From: a virus
Strand: one strand, 5' to 3'
Length of the DNA: 34,059 nt
Virus record (IMG/VR): IMGVR_UViG_3300030118_002508
Coordinates: 1 to 34,059 of that record
The notes under the pieces are model-generated. The model ran no database searches and was not told where the DNA came from. It was given only the letters and a program-made list of their open reading frames with translations. Positions within the stretch are counted from its first letter, which is position 1, and each line of letters opens with the position of its first letter. This document shows positions 33,894 through 34,059 of the stretch, piece by piece. A program made the translations under genes and the position numbers.

Positions 33894-34059
33894 GCTGTCA
33901 CCTCCCACCAAGTAGGAACATCAGTACGCACATACCGCACCCCACCTTTACTGTATTGCTTAGACTTGTAGTAAGACCTGTAGGCTTGTACTGCAAATTT
34001 AGGATAAGCGTGATATACAATCTCACCGTTAATTGGTTCGGGTCTGTATTCATCGGGCA
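33890..34059 (-). CDS. C-terminal part of an unknown protein (5' end outside window)
   Basis: 55 residues are visible, open to the window edge (first full codon ends at 34057). The sequence is Tyr- and Lys-rich (FAVQAYRSYYKSKQYSKGG) and ends TWWEVTA. The stop overlaps the next start as ATGA. The final codons contain the GGAGGTGAC ribosome site of the next gene, as in the neighbouring gene. No family recognised. Confidence 0.6.
   Translation of the reverse strand, partial: PDEYRPEPINGEIVYHAYPKFAVQAYRSYYKSKQYSKGGVRYVRTDVPTWWEVTA

Overview
The window looks like part of the genome of a tailed double-stranded DNA virus of an archaeon, most likely a marine one. The sequence is AT-rich and almost completely coding, and genes are chained by 1-4 base start/stop overlaps. 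Virion-type genes sit on one strand and replication genes on the other. The replication genes are archaeal/eukaryotic in type: family B polymerase, PCNA, RFC-type clamp loader, AEP primase, XPF/ERCC4 nuclease and a group II chaperonin. This gene set matches what I recall of magroviruses (viruses linked to Marine Group II / Poseidoniales). That assignment is inference from gene content, not from a search.

Layout, plus strand (1-16324), structural module: a giant virion or adhesion protein cut off at its 5' end (at least 3561 residues, with a LamG-like domain near its C terminus); an intact HMG-CoA-lyase-like enzyme; a baseplate/tail-hub-like protein; a small tail protein; an 879-residue fibre protein with repeated GIG...P...L modules; and a small Ig/PKD-like protein. 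All are joined by ATGA, TAATG or short overlaps, so this is one operon.

Layout, minus strand (16325-34059), replication and host-takeover module, read right to left: small zinc-binding and unknown proteins (34059-30911); RFC-like clamp loader, a small protein, a possible OB-fold ssDNA-binding protein, a small protein and a Sak4/RecA-like ATPase (30887-27264); the only real intergenic gap (27127-27263, with a T-rich tract and a hairpin); PCNA, PolB, a MazG-like fusion, a Cas4/RecB-like nuclease, an unknown protein, a PriS-PriL-type fused primase, a winged-helix protein and an ERCC4 nuclease (27126-20073); a putative helicase ATPase, a DEDD exonuclease, a thermosome-like chaperonin and an Ogr-like zinc finger (20035-16325). 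The two modules converge with no spacer at 16324/16325.

Two copies of one 23-base element containing a TATA-box-like TATTTAAA lie exactly 27 bases upstream of the start codons of the clamp loader and the helicase. They look like matched early promoters inside the replication region. Ribosome binding sites are often of the GGAGGTGA type, and at the right end they are built into the 3' end of the preceding gene.

Most notable are the complete HMG-CoA-lyase-like active site inside a structural operon, the twin promoters, the single-chain PriS/PriL-CTD primase, a polymerase whose motif C reads HTD instead of DTD, and an MazG-like/RelE-like fusion.
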